IMG/VR virus record: IMGVR_UViG_3300006870_002740
Span: 1-20,792 of that record
DNA length: 20,792 nt
From: a virus
Reading direction: 5' to 3' (one strand)
In this document: positions 4,370-13,018 of the stretch, one piece after another
How positions within the stretch are numbered: the first letter of the stretch is position 1
Layout: each line of letters begins with the position of its first letter
Notes under the pieces: model-generated
What the model saw: only the letters and a program-made list of their open reading frames with translations
What the model was told of the DNA's origin: nothing
Databases searched by the model: none
Program-made: the position numbers and the translations under genes

Positions 4370-4789
4370 TTACAGGATCCCAAAAGGAAGGTTGCTGAGT
4401 CCTTTAAGAGCAGATCCACCTGAAGTGGGTGGTCTCATTGGCAAGTTTGCTTTCTCTCTCTTTTCAGCTTTAAGTTCTAGCTCATAGATTCTTTCTTCCA
4501 TAACTTCAATAGAAGCATGTAGATTTGTTAGATACTCAATCAAGTCTTCCTTATTTTCTACAACTTGTTTAATATCTTCTCTAAGTTCTTTTTCCTTTTT
4601 CTCAACATCAAGTTGATCTGGATCTAAAGCTCCACTTTTTGCCATGTAGTAGTCGGCAATCTCTTGACTATTATCAAGATCAATACCTTCTAACTTGGGC
4701 GAAACTTCTTCATTTTCTTGTTCTGGATATTCATCCTCAGCATATTTAATACTGTGGATTACTTCAGTGCGTCTTGGTTCTTCTGTCAT
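4370..4789 (-). CDS. Acidic coiled-coil protein, function unknown
   Basis: A 139-residue protein. The first 60 residues are acidic (EYPEQENEEVSPKLEGIDLD); residues about 60-112 form a long charged helix with heptad-like spacing (DVEKKEKELREDIKQVVENK and on through EERIYELELKAEKREK), typical of a coiled coil; the tail is Pro/Gly-rich (LPMRPPTSGGSALKG) and ends LPFGIL. No signal peptide or membrane segment. It is the last gene of the 11-gene cluster; its ATG overlaps the PcyA stop (TGATG). It could be a scaffold or oligomerisation protein. Family not recognised. Confidence 0.7.
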   Translation of the reverse strand: MTEEPRRTEVIHSIKYAEDEYPEQENEEVSPKLEGIDLDNSQEIADYYMAKSGALDPDQLDVEKKEKELREDIKQVVENKEDLIEYLTNLHASIEVMEERIYELELKAEKREKANLPMRPPTSGGSALKGLSNLPFGIL

Positions 4790-5493
4790 CAGATCTCTGG
4801 GTAATCAAACAACATTTCTTTGATGTATTTATCGGCAAACTCTTCACCAAAAATACTCCTCAATACAGCTCTGGTCTTAGTATTTTGCCTCTGCTTATCA
4901 CAATAATACTTATGACCTTCGTAGTTTTCTTTAATATTTTCTGAAATAGGTTTAGTATTATATGCAATAGCACAATGATAGTTTAAATATGTGAATGCAG
5001 TATTAATAAACTTCTGATATTCATCCTCGTTTGGACTCACAAAAACGCAGTACTCAGAAAATACATCTCCCCAGTCAGGCATCTTTTTATCTTTTTCAAA
5101 CTCTGTATCGAGGATGTTTAAGATTTCATATTGCTGTGGCAAAGACCTGTCTGGTCTAATAGAGCTAATATCTACGATTGCTGCACCAACTGCTTTTTCT
5201 GATGCAACAATATCTGCACCATAAATGGGAATATCATATTGATATCTTGGGTACATATTAGTGTGAAGAATATCAAGACCCGATTTCATTTGAGCGACTT
5301 CCAAATGAATCTTTCTAAACTTTTCAGTCTCCCACACATAGTTTTCAACATAAACTTCTTCTTCGTCACCAGAAGACATCTCAATGAGTTTAAACTCATC
5401 AGCAATCTCTACTTCTTGAAGATCAAAATTCTCTTGCCAACTATCCAGAATAGAATCTGCTAGTCCTTGAATAAGTGGATGTAAGTCTCTCAT
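4789..5493 (-). CDS. pcyA: Phycocyanobilin:ferredoxin oxidoreductase
   Basis: A 234-residue ferredoxin-dependent bilin reductase. PcyA reduces biliverdin IXa by four electrons to phycocyanobilin, the chromophore of phycobiliproteins. Family hallmarks are clear: FRKIHLEVAQ with Glu 65, LDILHTNMYPRYQYDIPIYG with His 77, GADIVA with Asp 94, then MPDWGDVFSEYCVFVSP and YYCDKQRQNTKTR. Glu 65, His 77 and Asp 94 match the catalytic Glu76, His88 and Asp105 of Synechocystis PcyA with a constant offset of 11. The sequence follows PcyA, not the phage enzyme PebS. Electrons may come from the phage ferredoxin at 2962-3252. It sits in the glycan cluster with an ATGA overlap to the SNase-like gene, an unexpected neighbourhood. 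Confidence 0.93.
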   Translation of the reverse strand: MRDLHPLIQGLADSILDSWQENFDLQEVEIADEFKLIEMSSGDEEEVYVENYVWETEKFRKIHLEVAQMKSGLDILHTNMYPRYQYDIPIYGADIVASEKAVGAAIVDISSIRPDRSLPQQYEILNILDTEFEKDKKMPDWGDVFSEYCVFVSPNEDEYQKFINTAFTYLNYHCAIAYNTKPISENIKENYEGHKYYCDKQRQNTKTRAVLRSIFGEEFADKYIKEMLFDYPEI

Positions 5494-5915
5494 AATAGTC
5501 CCATATACTTTTCAGGTGGTGTACTGAGAACATAAAGTTCTCTTACTTTTGGAAGTTCTTCCTTAGTCAAATCAATACCATTGTCCCAAACATATCCCAT
5601 TAAAAACATTTGTTTATTTATCGAATGATCAAACTGTTCTGTGTAGATATTGCCCCACATATAGTCATCATGATAGTCAGTAACCTCTACATATAATGTT
5701 CCAACTAAATCATCTTTTATGAAATGACGAAGTTTATTCATAGCATTATATGCATAAAACTTTGTCTCTCGATCAGTAGACTTTGGGTCTGGAGAATCTA
5801 TTCCAGACAAATATATAACTTTCTTGAGATAGACTCCCATACCCAAATCTATAACTGCTTCAAATGAAGATCCATCAAATACCTCAAGAACTCTGCTTAT
5901 TTGGTATTTGTACAT
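5490..5915 (-). CDS. SNase-like protein with degenerate active site
   Basis: A 141-residue protein resembling the staphylococcal nuclease (OB-fold) family: VLEVFDGSSFEAVIDLGMGV aligns with the usual V-DGDT---IDLG pattern, then VIYLSGIDSPDP aligns with VRL-GID-PE, followed by a helix with AYNAMNKL and a late NKQMFLMGYVWDNG. Key catalytic positions look lost: DGDT is DGSS, the Arg before the GID motif is Tyr 35, the Glu is Asp 43, and the second Arg region (YGR in active enzymes) reads MWGN. So it may bind nucleic acid or protein without cutting. It lies between the fusion glycosyltransferase and pcyA and overlaps pcyA by ATGA. The SNase match is by eye only. Confidence 0.65.
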   Translation of the reverse strand: MYKYQISRVLEVFDGSSFEAVIDLGMGVYLKKVIYLSGIDSPDPKSTDRETKFYAYNAMNKLRHFIKDDLVGTLYVEVTDYHDDYMWGNIYTEQFDHSINKQMFLMGYVWDNGIDLTKEELPKVRELYVLSTPPEKYMGLL

Positions 5916-5923
5916 TTAAGTTT

Positions 5924-8905
5924 TTAATCGGTAAACATATACTTAACAACATTAACGGTTTTATCTGATACAGTCTTCATCTCATTAACTACTTCTGGAT
6001 CGATGAGATCAGGATGATACCACCAATCCTCAAAAGGACTGTTATCGTTTGGAGAAACATTAGCGACTAACATTTCATATCCCATTAACTTAAGATATCT
6101 CCTAGACTTATCACGATAAGATCTAGTCATATCAACATAATGATCATGTTCATATGTAATAATACTAAACCTATACTTCTCGAATGGCATTGCTAACAAG
6201 CATTCAAAAGTAGTCCTAGAGGGTTCAACATCTAGTTGAAGATAATCAAAATCAGTTCCTTTATCAAAGTTATCAAGCAACTTCAAATAATCGATAGTTG
6301 TTGCATCTTTGCAAATGATCTGATTTTTGCGCTCTCTTGAAAACTGAGCGCACAAATCAGGAAGAATCTCAATAGAAATACCATCCCATTCATATTTAGT
6401 CTCAAGAAGAGCAGTGTTATTTTGATAGAAAGGTTGCTGAGCACCTATTTCAAGATAAAGTCCATTAGTTTTACCTTGAGTTGCAGCAAGAATAAACATG
6501 TCCTGGAATGCTTGAGAATGATTTTTTTCAATCGTTTCTGATCCAGGGAACTTAAACCTCAATCTATCATGCTTTCTCTTCTGATACTTAATCACTTCAT
6601 CTGGGATATGTCCAGATCCCATTCTCATTAGATTGTTAGCAACCATGTCATAGTGGCGATCATCCATTTCATAGTTGTTCTTCATGTCTTGAAGAAGCGT
6701 TCTGGACTCATCACCTTTACCCCACCACCAAGCAGCAAGTTGCTTCTCAAAAAGAAGACCATACTTACCAGGATATTCCACATCAGTCTTCAATGGTTTA
6801 CAATCAAAATCACAGAAGTCTATTGCCCATTGAGAAAAGATATAGCAATCTTGCCACCATTGACGTTTCTCAGCAAACCTCGCTAGAAGGTAATACGCTT
6901 CAGGTCTTTTAGGACGAATACAAAGTGCTTGCTGAAGAAGTCCTTTTGCTGTTTGATCTCTCGTCCCTTGCCTGTCATAGGCATTGGAAGCATGGATCAA
7001 TGCTTCATAAGCAAGATCAAGATCATCTGTACGCTCAGCACATCTCAGGAAGAATGATAGTGCTGGAGCATTATGTCTGTAATGCTCGTACCACATACCA
7101 ATGTTAAAGTTCTTCACTGGGTTCTCAGTATCTAATGCATACTCTAAAAGTAAATCATTTAGATTTGCATTAGAAGCATCCGTCAATAATAGATCTTTCT
7201 TTACAACAAACTCAGAAGCAACTCTTAATTCTTCTTCTACTTGTTGCTCTTTAACTTCAAATGATTTTCCCATAAGTTCCTCAACTGTTCTATTAGAACC
7301 ATTATCTTTCCACCAGTTTATAACATAGTCGTGGGTATAATAGTGATTACGTTTCTGACCATATTTTACATCTCCATCTCCACCTTCAAAGGTAGAAGTA
7401 AAACGAACATCCTCTACAAACATTGAAATAGTATAAACTTTTCCAGCATTGGTATAAAGAATATTTTCAATAAGTGGTTGAACTCCATTATCTAGTTGAA
7501 GATGATATGTGCCGTCAACGATATAAGTATCTATAATATATTTTGCATAGTCTCTTTTAATAATATATGCAGTAACTGACCAATCATCCCAGTACCTGTC
7601 TCGGATTTTAATATCTTCAAAATCACCACGAATAGGAAGCATTTGAACACATCCCCAATCTTCTGGAAGTGCATCAACAAACTGTTTCCAAGTGAAGTTC
7701 CAGTAATCAACAGTATCAAGACTCAGATCATCTTCACAAAAGAAACCATACTCTTCCTCAGTTTCATAATACCAGTTTAAAATAGATTTTAAATGGGAAA
7801 CACAACACCCTTTCGTACCATCATTTAATGTGTGAACATACTCACCCGTAACTACATCATCACACTCTGCAAATCTTTTTGAGATCAATGGTCTAATGTT
7901 TGTAACTCCATGATCTTTGAGAGATTGATCAAGTTTCTTACGTCGTTCTACACTTTCTTCTAAACTAACATAAGAAACACTACTTAGTTCTAATAACTTT
8001 TTCATTTTTTCTTTTCTAGTAGCAACATAGTTTTGGTCATCAATGTTCATCACATCCCATTCATATATCCTATCAATATAATAGTAATCTAAATCAGAAA
8101 ATCTTTTCTCATTTTCTTCTACATTCATTTTTGCTAGAAGATATTCAAGATTCCAACGATCAGAGTCACTTGTATCAGGATTAGCAATCTTTCTTTTTAC
8201 ATTTTCAATATTGCTATCGTCAGAATCTTCACCATACCCCTCAAAGTTTTCGTATCTTTTCTTATCTGGATGTGGCAAATGAATAATATTATAGTTTTGA
8301 GTTAGTTTTTTGCACTCTAGACCCATCATAGTAAGTCTTTTAGTCATTTGATCATCTTCATAGGCATAATACTTACCCATGCGTTCATCATATCCACCAA
8401 CTTTCCAAAAGTTTTCTCTAGTCACAAAACATAGTCCAGTCAAATATTTAAACAAAGGACTATAGGTATGAGAATATTTCATCAACTCCCCAACATCCAT
8501 GTTATGGAAGTTAATCGCATATCCTTTTAGATTCCCATCCCAATACTCATGATTACACACATAATCATCTTGTCCACATAGGAAAGAGTTTTCATCAACT
8601 TTATAAAACTGAAAAAAATCAAAGTAAGGATTAATAATATAATCAGTATCTACTTTAATAATATAATCTCCAGTAGCAATACTGGCAGCAAGATTTAATG
8701 GTTGAGGTTGGTTAAAATACTTTTCATCATTGACTCGTATAACTTTTATTCTTTTATCCAGTTTTGTAAGATGACTGATTGGTTCATCAGAACTCCAATC
8801 AACCACAATAATCTCTTTTATTTCATAAAAAGATAACCAAGAGTTTAAAGAAACTCTCAGTGCATTATAGCGATTTTTACATGCACAAATTAAAGAAACA
8901 TTCAT
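5924..8905 (-). CDS. Four-part fusion: GT2, GT25, TPR, methyltransferase
   Basis: A 993-residue protein. Start ATG 8905 is chosen over a TTG 12 bases upstream because it forms an ATGA overlap with the previous stop. Domains in order: (1) GT2 glycosyltransferase, about 1-225, with CACKNR near the start, the metal-binding DTD at 86-88, and FWKVGGYDERMG...YEDDQMTKRL typical of the galactosyltransferase-type acceptor end; (2) GT25 domain, about 305-540, with VSYVSLEESVERRK, KGCCVSHLKSI and CEDD at 390-393, as in LPS and collagen galactosyltransferases; (3) helical TPR-like region, about 580-765; (4) FkbM-like methyltransferase, about 790-990, with GLYLEIGAQQPFY and YLQLDVEPS. A single chain could add two sugars and a methyl group. 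No signal peptide, so cytoplasmic. Confidence 0.85.
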   Translation of the reverse strand: MNVSLICACKNRYNALRVSLNSWLSFYEIKEIIVVDWSSDEPISHLTKLDKRIKVIRVNDEKYFNQPQPLNLAASIATGDYIIKVDTDYIINPYFDFFQFYKVDENSFLCGQDDYVCNHEYWDGNLKGYAINFHNMDVGELMKYSHTYSPLFKYLTGLCFVTRENFWKVGGYDERMGKYYAYEDDQMTKRLTMMGLECKKLTQNYNIIHLPHPDKKRYENFEGYGEDSDDSNIENVKRKIANPDTSDSDRWNLEYLLAKMNVEENEKRFSDLDYYYIDRIYEWDVMNIDDQNYVATRKEKMKKLLELSSVSYVSLEESVERRKKLDQSLKDHGVTNIRPLISKRFAECDDVVTGEYVHTLNDGTKGCCVSHLKSILNWYYETEEEYGFFCEDDLSLDTVDYWNFTWKQFVDALPEDWGCVQMLPIRGDFEDIKIRDRYWDDWSVTAYIIKRDYAKYIIDTYIVDGTYHLQLDNGVQPLIENILYTNAGKVYTISMFVEDVRFTSTFEGGDGDVKYGQKRNHYYTHDYVINWWKDNGSNRTVEELMGKSFEVKEQQVEEELRVASEFVVKKDLLLTDASNANLNDLLLEYALDTENPVKNFNIGMWYEHYRHNAPALSFFLRCAERTDDLDLAYEALIHASNAYDRQGTRDQTAKGLLQQALCIRPKRPEAYYLLARFAEKRQWWQDCYIFSQWAIDFCDFDCKPLKTDVEYPGKYGLLFEKQLAAWWWGKGDESRTLLQDMKNNYEMDDRHYDMVANNLMRMGSGHIPDEVIKYQKRKHDRLRFKFPGSETIEKNHSQAFQDMFILAATQGKTNGLYLEIGAQQPFYQNNTALLETKYEWDGISIEILPDLCAQFSRERKNQIICKDATTIDYLKLLDNFDKGTDFDYLQLDVEPSRTTFECLLAMPFEKYRFSIITYEHDHYVDMTRSYRDKSRRYLKLMGYEMLVANVSPNDNSPFEDWWYHPDLIDPEVVNEMKTVSDKTVNVVKYMFTD

Positions 8906-9738
8906 ATTGAAATCCAATGTGGTAATCTTAATCCATCAGAATCGATGTAATCGCAGTATGGCAAAAACCACTGCTTAGGTGAAATAGTTTTTTTACTTTT
9001 TGCTAACCAAGAACCCCACCAACTAAAAGAGCTGTTGGCAATAATATGATAATCACATTTAGACATTAAGCACATATCAACATAAGTGTTATTAGTTTTT
9101 ATTATAATAAACCTATCGTCTTGGAATATTTTTTGCTCTTTACACCACTCAGTATCGTCAGAAAATACTAGAACTGGTAAAGATTTGTCGAAAAAACTTA
9201 ATGCTTCCTCATAATAATTTATATCCAAACTATTGAGGACATGTGAGTTAACGTAGTCAGTCCTCCTTACATGCATCGAGATTACTTCAGTATCAGAAAA
9301 CATCTGAGAAAAATACTGTTCTGATATATCAAAATATTTTTTTCTGAATACAAACTTGTTTCTTAGTTTATCTTCGACATGAGAAAAATATTTATGATTT
9401 TGAAAAAAACCTAAGATACTTTTATTGTCATGATTAGTATTTAAAAACTCTTGATCAAAATGTGTTGATAAGAACTTTGCATTCTCTTCTTCTGAAGGAA
9501 TGTAAATAACATGCCCATCAACCACAACATTAGAATTTAGTTTATTTGGACAATGAAACTCTTTATTATAAAATGAAAATATTTTTGTGTCAATATCAAA
9601 GCATTCATAGAGTTGTATATTTTTTCTTGCTAAAGCATAATCTAAACCATATTTATCTGCTATGCCTACCAAGGCAGAGTATTGGAACATTTGATTTCCA
9701 AGTCTTCCAATAAATCCTATATGTGGAAATGTAATCAT
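8902..9738 (-). CDS. GT11 alpha-1,2-fucosyltransferase-like protein
   Basis: A 278-residue protein with the three GT11 motifs: GRLGNQMFQY at residues 11-20, the GDP-sugar-binding HVRRTDY at 156-162, and VFSDDTEW (191-198) followed by ANSSFSWWGSWL (234-245). GT11 enzymes transfer L-fucose from GDP-fucose, usually in alpha-1,2 linkage to galactose, in bacterial LPS and host-like glycans. The length is typical of bacterial members. Both ends overlap neighbouring genes by ATGA, so it is translated together with the GT2 gene and the large fusion. Donor and acceptor are inferred from the family; the phage window shows no GDP-fucose synthesis genes, so host GDP-fucose would be needed. Confidence 0.85.
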   Translation of the reverse strand: MITFPHIGFIGRLGNQMFQYSALVGIADKYGLDYALARKNIQLYECFDIDTKIFSFYNKEFHCPNKLNSNVVVDGHVIYIPSEEENAKFLSTHFDQEFLNTNHDNKSILGFFQNHKYFSHVEDKLRNKFVFRKKYFDISEQYFSQMFSDTEVISMHVRRTDYVNSHVLNSLDINYYEEALSFFDKSLPVLVFSDDTEWCKEQKIFQDDRFIIIKTNNTYVDMCLMSKCDYHIIANSSFSWWGSWLAKSKKTISPKQWFLPYCDYIDSDGLRLPHWISI

Positions 9739-10481
9739 AGTTCCAATATCTTATGCATATATTCTCTAGTCAGTTTCATATTATAATCCAACTCTTGTAC
9801 AAAATAGTTTCCTGGTCTTATTCTGTGATGATGATAAAACCCATCAACGATAGTGAATGTGTTTTTATATCTCAACCAACAATAAGAAAATAGTAAAACA
9901 TCAGCACCTTTTGGATCTTTAAACTTTTTACCTCCTCTCCTTAAACTTTGAACAGCACTTTTTTGAGAATCAATATAGCTATTTTTATTTACAATAAAGT
10001 TACCAGTATTTAATAACCAATCAATATAGTTAGTGCTTTCTTGAATATTTTTCTTTGCTACTGAAAGATCTATAAAGTTATCTCTATAGTCAAAGTTAAC
10101 AATATTTCCACCAGTCATATGAAGTTGTTTCACATGATAACACGTATCTTCTTTTGAAAAATCTATATTTCTTACGACATCCAATACTGATTTATCAAAC
10201 CAGTTATCGCTATCTATAAGATAAACCCAATCATTTTTACATTTTGATACGGCAAGATATTTATTAATATATGCTTTTTCATTTTTAGAACCACGATACA
10301 ACTTTATTTTATTAGTATCAATATTTGAAATCGTTTCAATAAGATTATAATATTCTACTTCAGAAGATTTATCATCGTGAATAATAATCTCAGATATAAT
10401 ATCGCTATCAATGGCAGGTTTAATACAATCCCAAAGATATTGAGAACTATTATAAGTTGGTATTGCTAATGATATTGTCAT
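9735..10481 (-). CDS. GT2 family glycosyltransferase
   Basis: A 248-residue GT-A fold glycosyltransferase. It opens with ISLAIPTYNSSQYLWDCI, has IIHDDKSS (34-40) and the metal-binding DSD in VYLIDSDNWFD (90-92), then a C-terminal acceptor region ending in REYMHKILEL. The ATG at 10481, one base after the upstream stop, is preferred over an in-frame TTG 9 bases earlier. There is no membrane segment, so it is soluble. Substrate cannot be read from sequence. Given its position between methyltransferases and the fucosyltransferase, it most likely adds one sugar of the glycan built by this cluster. Confidence 0.85.
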   Translation of the reverse strand: MTISLAIPTYNSSQYLWDCIKPAIDSDIISEIIIHDDKSSEVEYYNLIETISNIDTNKIKLYRGSKNEKAYINKYLAVSKCKNDWVYLIDSDNWFDKSVLDVVRNIDFSKEDTCYHVKQLHMTGGNIVNFDYRDNFIDLSVAKKNIQESTNYIDWLLNTGNFIVNKNSYIDSQKSAVQSLRRGGKKFKDPKGADVLLFSYCWLRYKNTFTIVDGFYHHHRIRPGNYFVQELDYNMKLTREYMHKILEL

Positions 10482-10482
10482 T

Positions 10483-11136
10483 TTAAACAAAGATTGTGTT
10501 TATATGATCACGATATACTTCAGTATATCCCACACTGTTTATGTATTCCCTCAACTTTCGACATGACGTTATCAGTTTTATATTATCTTGAAAATAAGAA
10601 TGATCATCAACAAGTTCAATGATCATCATCTTTGGTTTCCACAAATCAAGTCTAAAAGAGTTAAAAACATCTTCCTCTCTTCCTTCAACATCAACAACTA
10701 ACAAATCAAAGTTTTTAGGAACATCTGCCATTTGCATATAAGTATCCAATCTTACTTGTTTACATTCTGATTCTGTAAACTGAGGATAACCAAATAGATG
10801 CATTGAAGAAACAATATCAGCTTGTTCTTTATCTAAAGTTGAGACTATTCCAGAACAATAAACTGGTTTATATCCAACTTCTGTTCCAATAGCATAGTTA
10901 GATACTTTAATCTTTTTGTTATTTTTGTGCCTGTTAACACACTGATTAAAGTGCTCTTTTACAGGTTCAATATAAAACCCTTTCCATCCAGCATCAGCAA
11001 GACAAGATGTGTTGGATACAGATTCACCATCAAAAGCACCAACTTCTACAAAGGTTCCTTTTTTTGATCCAAAATATTTTAGATAAATCTGATCAAGATC
11101 AGGTATCTGACAAGTAGGAGATAAGTTATAGATCAT
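10483..11136 (-). CDS. FkbM-type SAM methyltransferase
   Basis: A 217-residue class I methyltransferase of the FkbM family. The SAM-binding motif is GTFVEVGAFDGESVSNT (27-43), followed by the acidic strand end FYIEPV (54-59) and the characteristic FDLLVVDVEGREEDVF (143-158). FkbM proteins O-methylate sugars or small molecules. The ATG at 11136 lies 11 bases inside the end of the previous methyltransferase gene; its stop is 1 base before the GT2 start. The three FkbM proteins of this cluster differ widely in sequence, so they probably methylate different positions rather than being recent copies. Confidence 0.85.
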   Translation of the reverse strand: MIYNLSPTCQIPDLDQIYLKYFGSKKGTFVEVGAFDGESVSNTSCLADAGWKGFYIEPVKEHFNQCVNRHKNNKKIKVSNYAIGTEVGYKPVYCSGIVSTLDKEQADIVSSMHLFGYPQFTESECKQVRLDTYMQMADVPKNFDLLVVDVEGREEDVFNSFRLDLWKPKMMIIELVDDHSYFQDNIKLITSCRKLREYINSVGYTEVYRDHINTIFV

Positions 11137-11782
11137 AATACTCTTTATGTGTCCACAGTTGTTCTCTACCAGAAGTTAAAACTTCTTCGTAACCACAATA
11201 TTTTAACGATCTTGCGACTTCATGTGCAGGGGGAATATTTTTATCTGGAAGTCCATACTCAAACTGAACATATTTAATATTATGTCTCATTAAAAGATCT
11301 TTAGCTCCTTGAATGATTTTTAACTCAGCACCTTCGGCATCTATTTTTAAATAATCAATATGATCTAAAGATAGTTCTTTACATAAAGTATCAAGTGTTT
11401 TGCATTCTACTTTTTCGGTATGTAATGATTCTCCCAAAAAATCATCTTGCATATAAAAACTTGATAAGACGTGACGATCTCCAGGATAAAAAATAAACTC
11501 ATGTCCATTTTTATTTGAAAGAGCAAGTTTTATTAACTCAACCCTTTCATCATCTCTCCATCTATTTTCAAACTCTTGCCAATGCAAAGGTTCTACAGCA
11601 TAGCATTTAGCGTCTTGAAATCTATCTAGAAATAATAAAGTAAAATCATCATTCCAGTTTTCAATCCATACTGCATTATCTTCTTCTACAATTTTATTAA
11701 TGTTACATCCAATATCAAATACAATAGGATTAGATGGAAGATATGGAACTGTTTCAATACATTTACGATAATCAAAACTCAT
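11126..11782 (-). CDS. FkbM-type SAM methyltransferase
   Basis: A 218-residue methyltransferase. Motifs: PIVFDIGCNI (19-28), CYAVEPL (60-66), and the FkbM hallmark HIDYLKIDAEGAELKIIQGA (141-160). Between motif I and the acidic strand it has an insert rich in Trp and Asp (WIENWNDDFTLLF) not seen in the other two family members. The C-terminus ends WTHKEYYDL. Likely O-methylation of a sugar hydroxyl. It starts one base after the stop of the upstream methyltransferase gene and overlaps the next by 11 bases. Confidence 0.85.
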   Translation of the reverse strand: MSFDYRKCIETVPYLPSNPIVFDIGCNINKIVEEDNAVWIENWNDDFTLLFLDRFQDAKCYAVEPLHWQEFENRWRDDERVELIKLALSNKNGHEFIFYPGDRHVLSSFYMQDDFLGESLHTEKVECKTLDTLCKELSLDHIDYLKIDAEGAELKIIQGAKDLLMRHNIKYVQFEYGLPDKNIPPAHEVARSLKYCGYEEVLTSGREQLWTHKEYYDL

Positions 11783-11783
11783 A

Positions 11784-12401
11784 TCACATAAATGCTCCTT
11801 TCTTTACATACCAAATGTGAACTGGACCATCAATACCAACAAGTTGATCTTCATCATAATGATTTTTTAGGAAGGAAGTAATATTTCCAAATGAAGGGTG
11901 ATTCCAATCATGACCCATGATATATCCACCATCACGAACTTTTGTTTCCCAATACTTTAGATCATTTTCAAGATCAAAATGATCGCCGTCAATAAAAATA
12001 AAATCTAAACTTTCATTCTTAAACTTCTTTGCTGCTGCTTCAGATGTCATACGAGCAATTTTTCCTCTAGTTCCATACGGCTTAAGCATAGCAACAACGT
12101 GCTGATATAAACCCTCAAAGGATACAAAGTCATTTTTTATATTTACATCACCAACATTCCACCTTTTTTCAGAATAAGTATCTACTCCCCAAAGTTTAGT
12201 CAGTTTTGTTTCTTCGAGAAGAAGTTTCATATTAGATCCAAAAGCAACTCCAATCTCAACACCTGTTGAAATATCATCACTTCTTTCATTAATAAAATCT
12301 TTTAACCATTGATGGGATTCATCCCAATACTGATGATACTTGTAAAGGTTTTCTAGATTAATATCTACTGTAGTAGTCGTAGTTGTTGCCATTGTAATCA
12401 T
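11784..12401 (-). CDS. Class I SAM methyltransferase (Methyltransf_24-like)
   Basis: A 205-residue methyltransferase of a type different from FkbM: VEIGVAFGSNMKLL (48-61) for SAM binding, LWGVDTY (70-76), LDFIFIDGDHFDLENDL (132-148) and GGYIMGHDWNHPSFG (158-172). The DGDH and HDW motifs are typical of Methyltransf_24 and cephalosporin-hydroxylase-like proteins that modify sugars. The N-terminus has a run of Thr (ATTTTTT). Two starts are possible: ATG 12401, which forms an ATGA overlap but has GGAG only 2 bases away, and ATG 12392 with GGAG 11 bases away; both keep the whole domain. Confidence 0.8.
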   Translation of the reverse strand: MITMATTTTTTVDINLENLYKYHQYWDESHQWLKDFINERSDDISTGVEIGVAFGSNMKLLLEETKLTKLWGVDTYSEKRWNVGDVNIKNDFVSFEGLYQHVVAMLKPYGTRGKIARMTSEAAAKKFKNESLDFIFIDGDHFDLENDLKYWETKVRDGGYIMGHDWNHPSFGNITSFLKNHYDEDQLVGIDGPVHIWYVKKGAFM

Positions 12402-13018
12402 TTCTCCTGTTTTGTATAAAGGGCATCACCCCAATCATGATCTTGCCACCAGTTAGTTTCAGTTCTTTCAAATGAATACTGTAACAAAAACTTATCGATG
12501 TCTTCTATATATGCGTTGTTCTCATATATCTCTGCACGATTAACTTCACAGTAAACATAATCAATATGATTTAAAGTGTTTTTAGCACCTTTTAGAACCT
12601 CAAGTTCATATCCCTGTACATCCATATTTAAAAAGTTATACTTTGTAAAGTTATAATCATCTAATAACTTTACTTCAATAGTTTCAGTTTCATTAAATGT
12701 AATGTCTGGATATAAATTGAGATGTTCTTTAGGTTTGAGAATAGAACTACTCTCACACATATTACTGCTTAGATACATATCAACTGTTTTATGTTCACTA
12801 CCTAAAGCAACTTGATACCCTAAAATATTTGCATCGTAGTTTGCTGCATGTTTAGCAACAATATCAAAGTTTCTTTCTACTGGTTCAAACAAGACAATAT
12901 TTTTAATTCCATTATTGATATATAAAGGAATCTCTTCTCCATGATGAGCCCCTACGTGAATAACTCCATTAATATTCATATCATACTTTGTAGTAATATT
13001 ATTAAATGTTAGAATCAT
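12398..13018 (-). CDS. FkbM-type SAM methyltransferase
   Basis: A 206-residue FkbM methyltransferase with NGVIHVGAHHGEEIPLY (17-33), IVLFEPVERNF (41-51), and YNFLNMDVQGYELEVLKGA (127-145). This HVGAHxGEE variant is common in viral and cyanobacterial glycan-modification clusters. The C-terminus contains RTETNWWQDHDWGDALY, which looks like a substrate-facing aromatic loop. ATGA overlaps join it to the GH130-like gene upstream and the Methyltransf_24-like gene downstream. Substrate unknown; sugar O-methylation is the likeliest reaction. Confidence 0.87.
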   Translation of the reverse strand: MILTFNNITTKYDMNINGVIHVGAHHGEEIPLYINNGIKNIVLFEPVERNFDIVAKHAANYDANILGYQVALGSEHKTVDMYLSSNMCESSSILKPKEHLNLYPDITFNETETIEVKLLDDYNFTKYNFLNMDVQGYELEVLKGAKNTLNHIDYVYCEVNRAEIYENNAYIEDIDKFLLQYSFERTETNWWQDHDWGDALYTKQEK

